Origin: Chloroflexota bacterium
GTDB taxonomy: Bacteria; Chloroflexota; Dormibacteria; Aeolococcales; Aeolococcaceae
Length of the DNA stretch: 14,233 bases
Direction: 5' to 3'
NCBI GenBank assembly: GCA_003491925.1
Contig: DNAU01000228.1
Span: forward strand, 1 to 14,233
Part shown: positions 13,776 to 14,233 of the stretch, in pieces
How positions within the stretch are numbered: the first letter of the stretch is position 1
How the letters are laid out: each line of letters opens with the position of its first letter
Notes under the pieces: model-generated
The model's database searches: none
What the model saw: only the letters and a program-made list of their open reading frames with translations
Told to the model about the DNA's origin: nothing
Made by a program: the position numbers and the translations under genes

Positions 13776-14233
13776 GCGATGTTGCTGACGACCACGAGCC
13801 CCCATGGCGGCTCACTGAGGGGGGGGTGTCCAGAGCCCTTAGCCTCGTCGAGGCGGAGGTGTCCAGAGCCCTCGGCCTCGTGGAGGTGGCGGAGGTGGAG
13901 CAGCTTGGAGCCACCCTGGAGCGTCCCCAGGGGCGGCGCTTCTTCACCGGCCAGGGACGCTCGGGATTCGTGGCGCGGATGGCGGCCATGAGGCTGATGC
14001 AGCTGGGTGGGCGGGCACATGTGGTGGGAGAGGCCACCACGCCGGCGTTCGGCGAGCAGGACGTCCTGGTGGTGATCTCTGCATCGGGGGCGACGCCGAC
14101 GTCGCTGCTTCATGCGCAGCAGGCCCACGCCATTGGTGGAACGGTGTGCTGTCTGACCACCGATCGCACCAGCCCGATAGCCCTCCTCTTCAAGCCCTGC
14201 GTGATCCTCCCGACCGAGGGCTCTGTGCAGTTC
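13772..14233 (+). CDS. SIS-domain isomerase, 6-phospho-3-hexuloisomerase (HxlB/PHI)-like, 3' end outside window
   Basis: The first 154 residues are visible and the frame stays open to the last base. A helical N-terminus (EVSRALGLVEVAEVEQL, 29-45) leads into the SIS domain: RRFFTGQGRSGFVARMAAMR (55-74), LMQLGGRAHVVGEATTPAF (75-93), DVLVVISASGATPT (97-110) and TVCCLTTDRTSPIALL (124-139). These match the PHI order GAGRSGLVARAFAMRLMHLG, VVGETTTPAI, DLLIVISGSGET and TSNPDSPLA. The enzyme would interconvert a phosphorylated 3-hexulose and 2-hexulose, or a related sugar phosphate. The start is uncertain: TTG 13772 overlaps the previous stop (TTGA), while GTG 13859 in the same frame would give the usual PHI N-terminus. 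Between them lie a run of eight G and a 33-bp in-frame tandem repeat. Usual length is about 180-200 residues, so roughly 40 or more are missing. Confidence 0.82.
   Translation, partial: MSDVADDHEPPWRLTEGGVSRALSLVEAEVSRALGLVEVAEVEQLGATLERPQGRRFFTGQGRSGFVARMAAMRLMQLGGRAHVVGEATTPAFGEQDVLVVISASGATPTSLLHAQQAHAIGGTVCCLTTDRTSPIALLFKPCVILPTEGSVQF
13825..13890 (+). repeat. 33-bp in-frame tandem duplication in the SIS gene
   Basis: Two adjacent copies begin GGTGTCCAGAGCCCT at 13825 and 13858 and continue GCCTCGT-GAGG with few differences. The period is 33 bp, or 11 codons, giving VSRALSLVEAE followed by VSRALGLVEVA. It duplicates one turn-length of the N-terminal helix and does not break the frame. 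Confidence 0.85.

Noticed and set aside
12747..14128. Minus-strand frames of 352 and 390 codons opposite YjbQ, TPI-like and SIS genes
   Set aside because: They span three well-supported plus-strand genes and show no domain.

Overview
This is a high-GC bacterial segment (roughly two-thirds G+C by eye). Genes are tightly packed with overlapping stop/start codons and Shine-Dalgarno-led ATG, GTG and probably TTG starts. The substrate-binding protein is a predicted lipoprotein. No ribosomal RNA, tRNA or other taxonomic marker is present. The style suits a soil-type Actinomycetota, Chloroflexota or related terrabacterial lineage, but that is an inference. No insertion sequence, integrase, CRISPR array or phage gene is visible.

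The left arm (1-2500) is on the minus strand. It holds the 5' part of the riboflavin gene ribD, cut by the window edge. A well-preserved FMN riboswitch precedes it, with a readable translational on/off platform and a candidate extended -10 promoter. Upstream of that lies a broken remnant of a family GH15 glucanase/trehalase C-terminal region, with two one-base frameshifts in homopolymers. Then comes an M24 'peptidase' that lacks most of the metal ligands of its family.

A 477-bp intergenic region (2501-2977) separates this arm from a plus-strand sugar-catabolism locus that fills the rest of the window. Just upstream of the first plus-strand gene is a candidate sigma-70-type promoter, overlapped by two AAACGAA direct repeats exactly 11 bp apart. 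That is a plausible operator for the DeoR-family regulator encoded inside the same locus.

The sugar locus has three blocks. Block 1 (2978-7647) encodes a class I DhnA/LsrF-type aldolase, an FGGY sugar kinase, an L-fucose/L-arabinose-isomerase-like protein and a DeoR repressor; the first three are translationally coupled. Block 2 (7850-12492) is a complete CUT1-type sugar ABC importer: lipoprotein, two permeases and an MsmK/UgpC-type ATPase. A strong GC hairpin directly after the binding-protein gene probably sets the stoichiometry. Block 3 (12568 to the right edge) is a YjbQ-family protein, an archaeal-type triosephosphate-isomerase homologue with an altered N-terminal active-site motif, and a truncated 6-phospho-3-hexuloisomerase (HxlB)-like SIS protein.

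The simplest reading is: import of a monosaccharide or close derivative, aldose-to-ketose isomerisation, phosphorylation, then retro-aldol cleavage to a triose phosphate plus an aldehyde. Block 3 would handle one of the products or a rearranged intermediate. The substrate cannot be read from the sequence. The YjbQ + TPI-like + PHI-like trio attached to a kinase/aldolase/isomerase set is the part most likely to represent an undescribed pathway.
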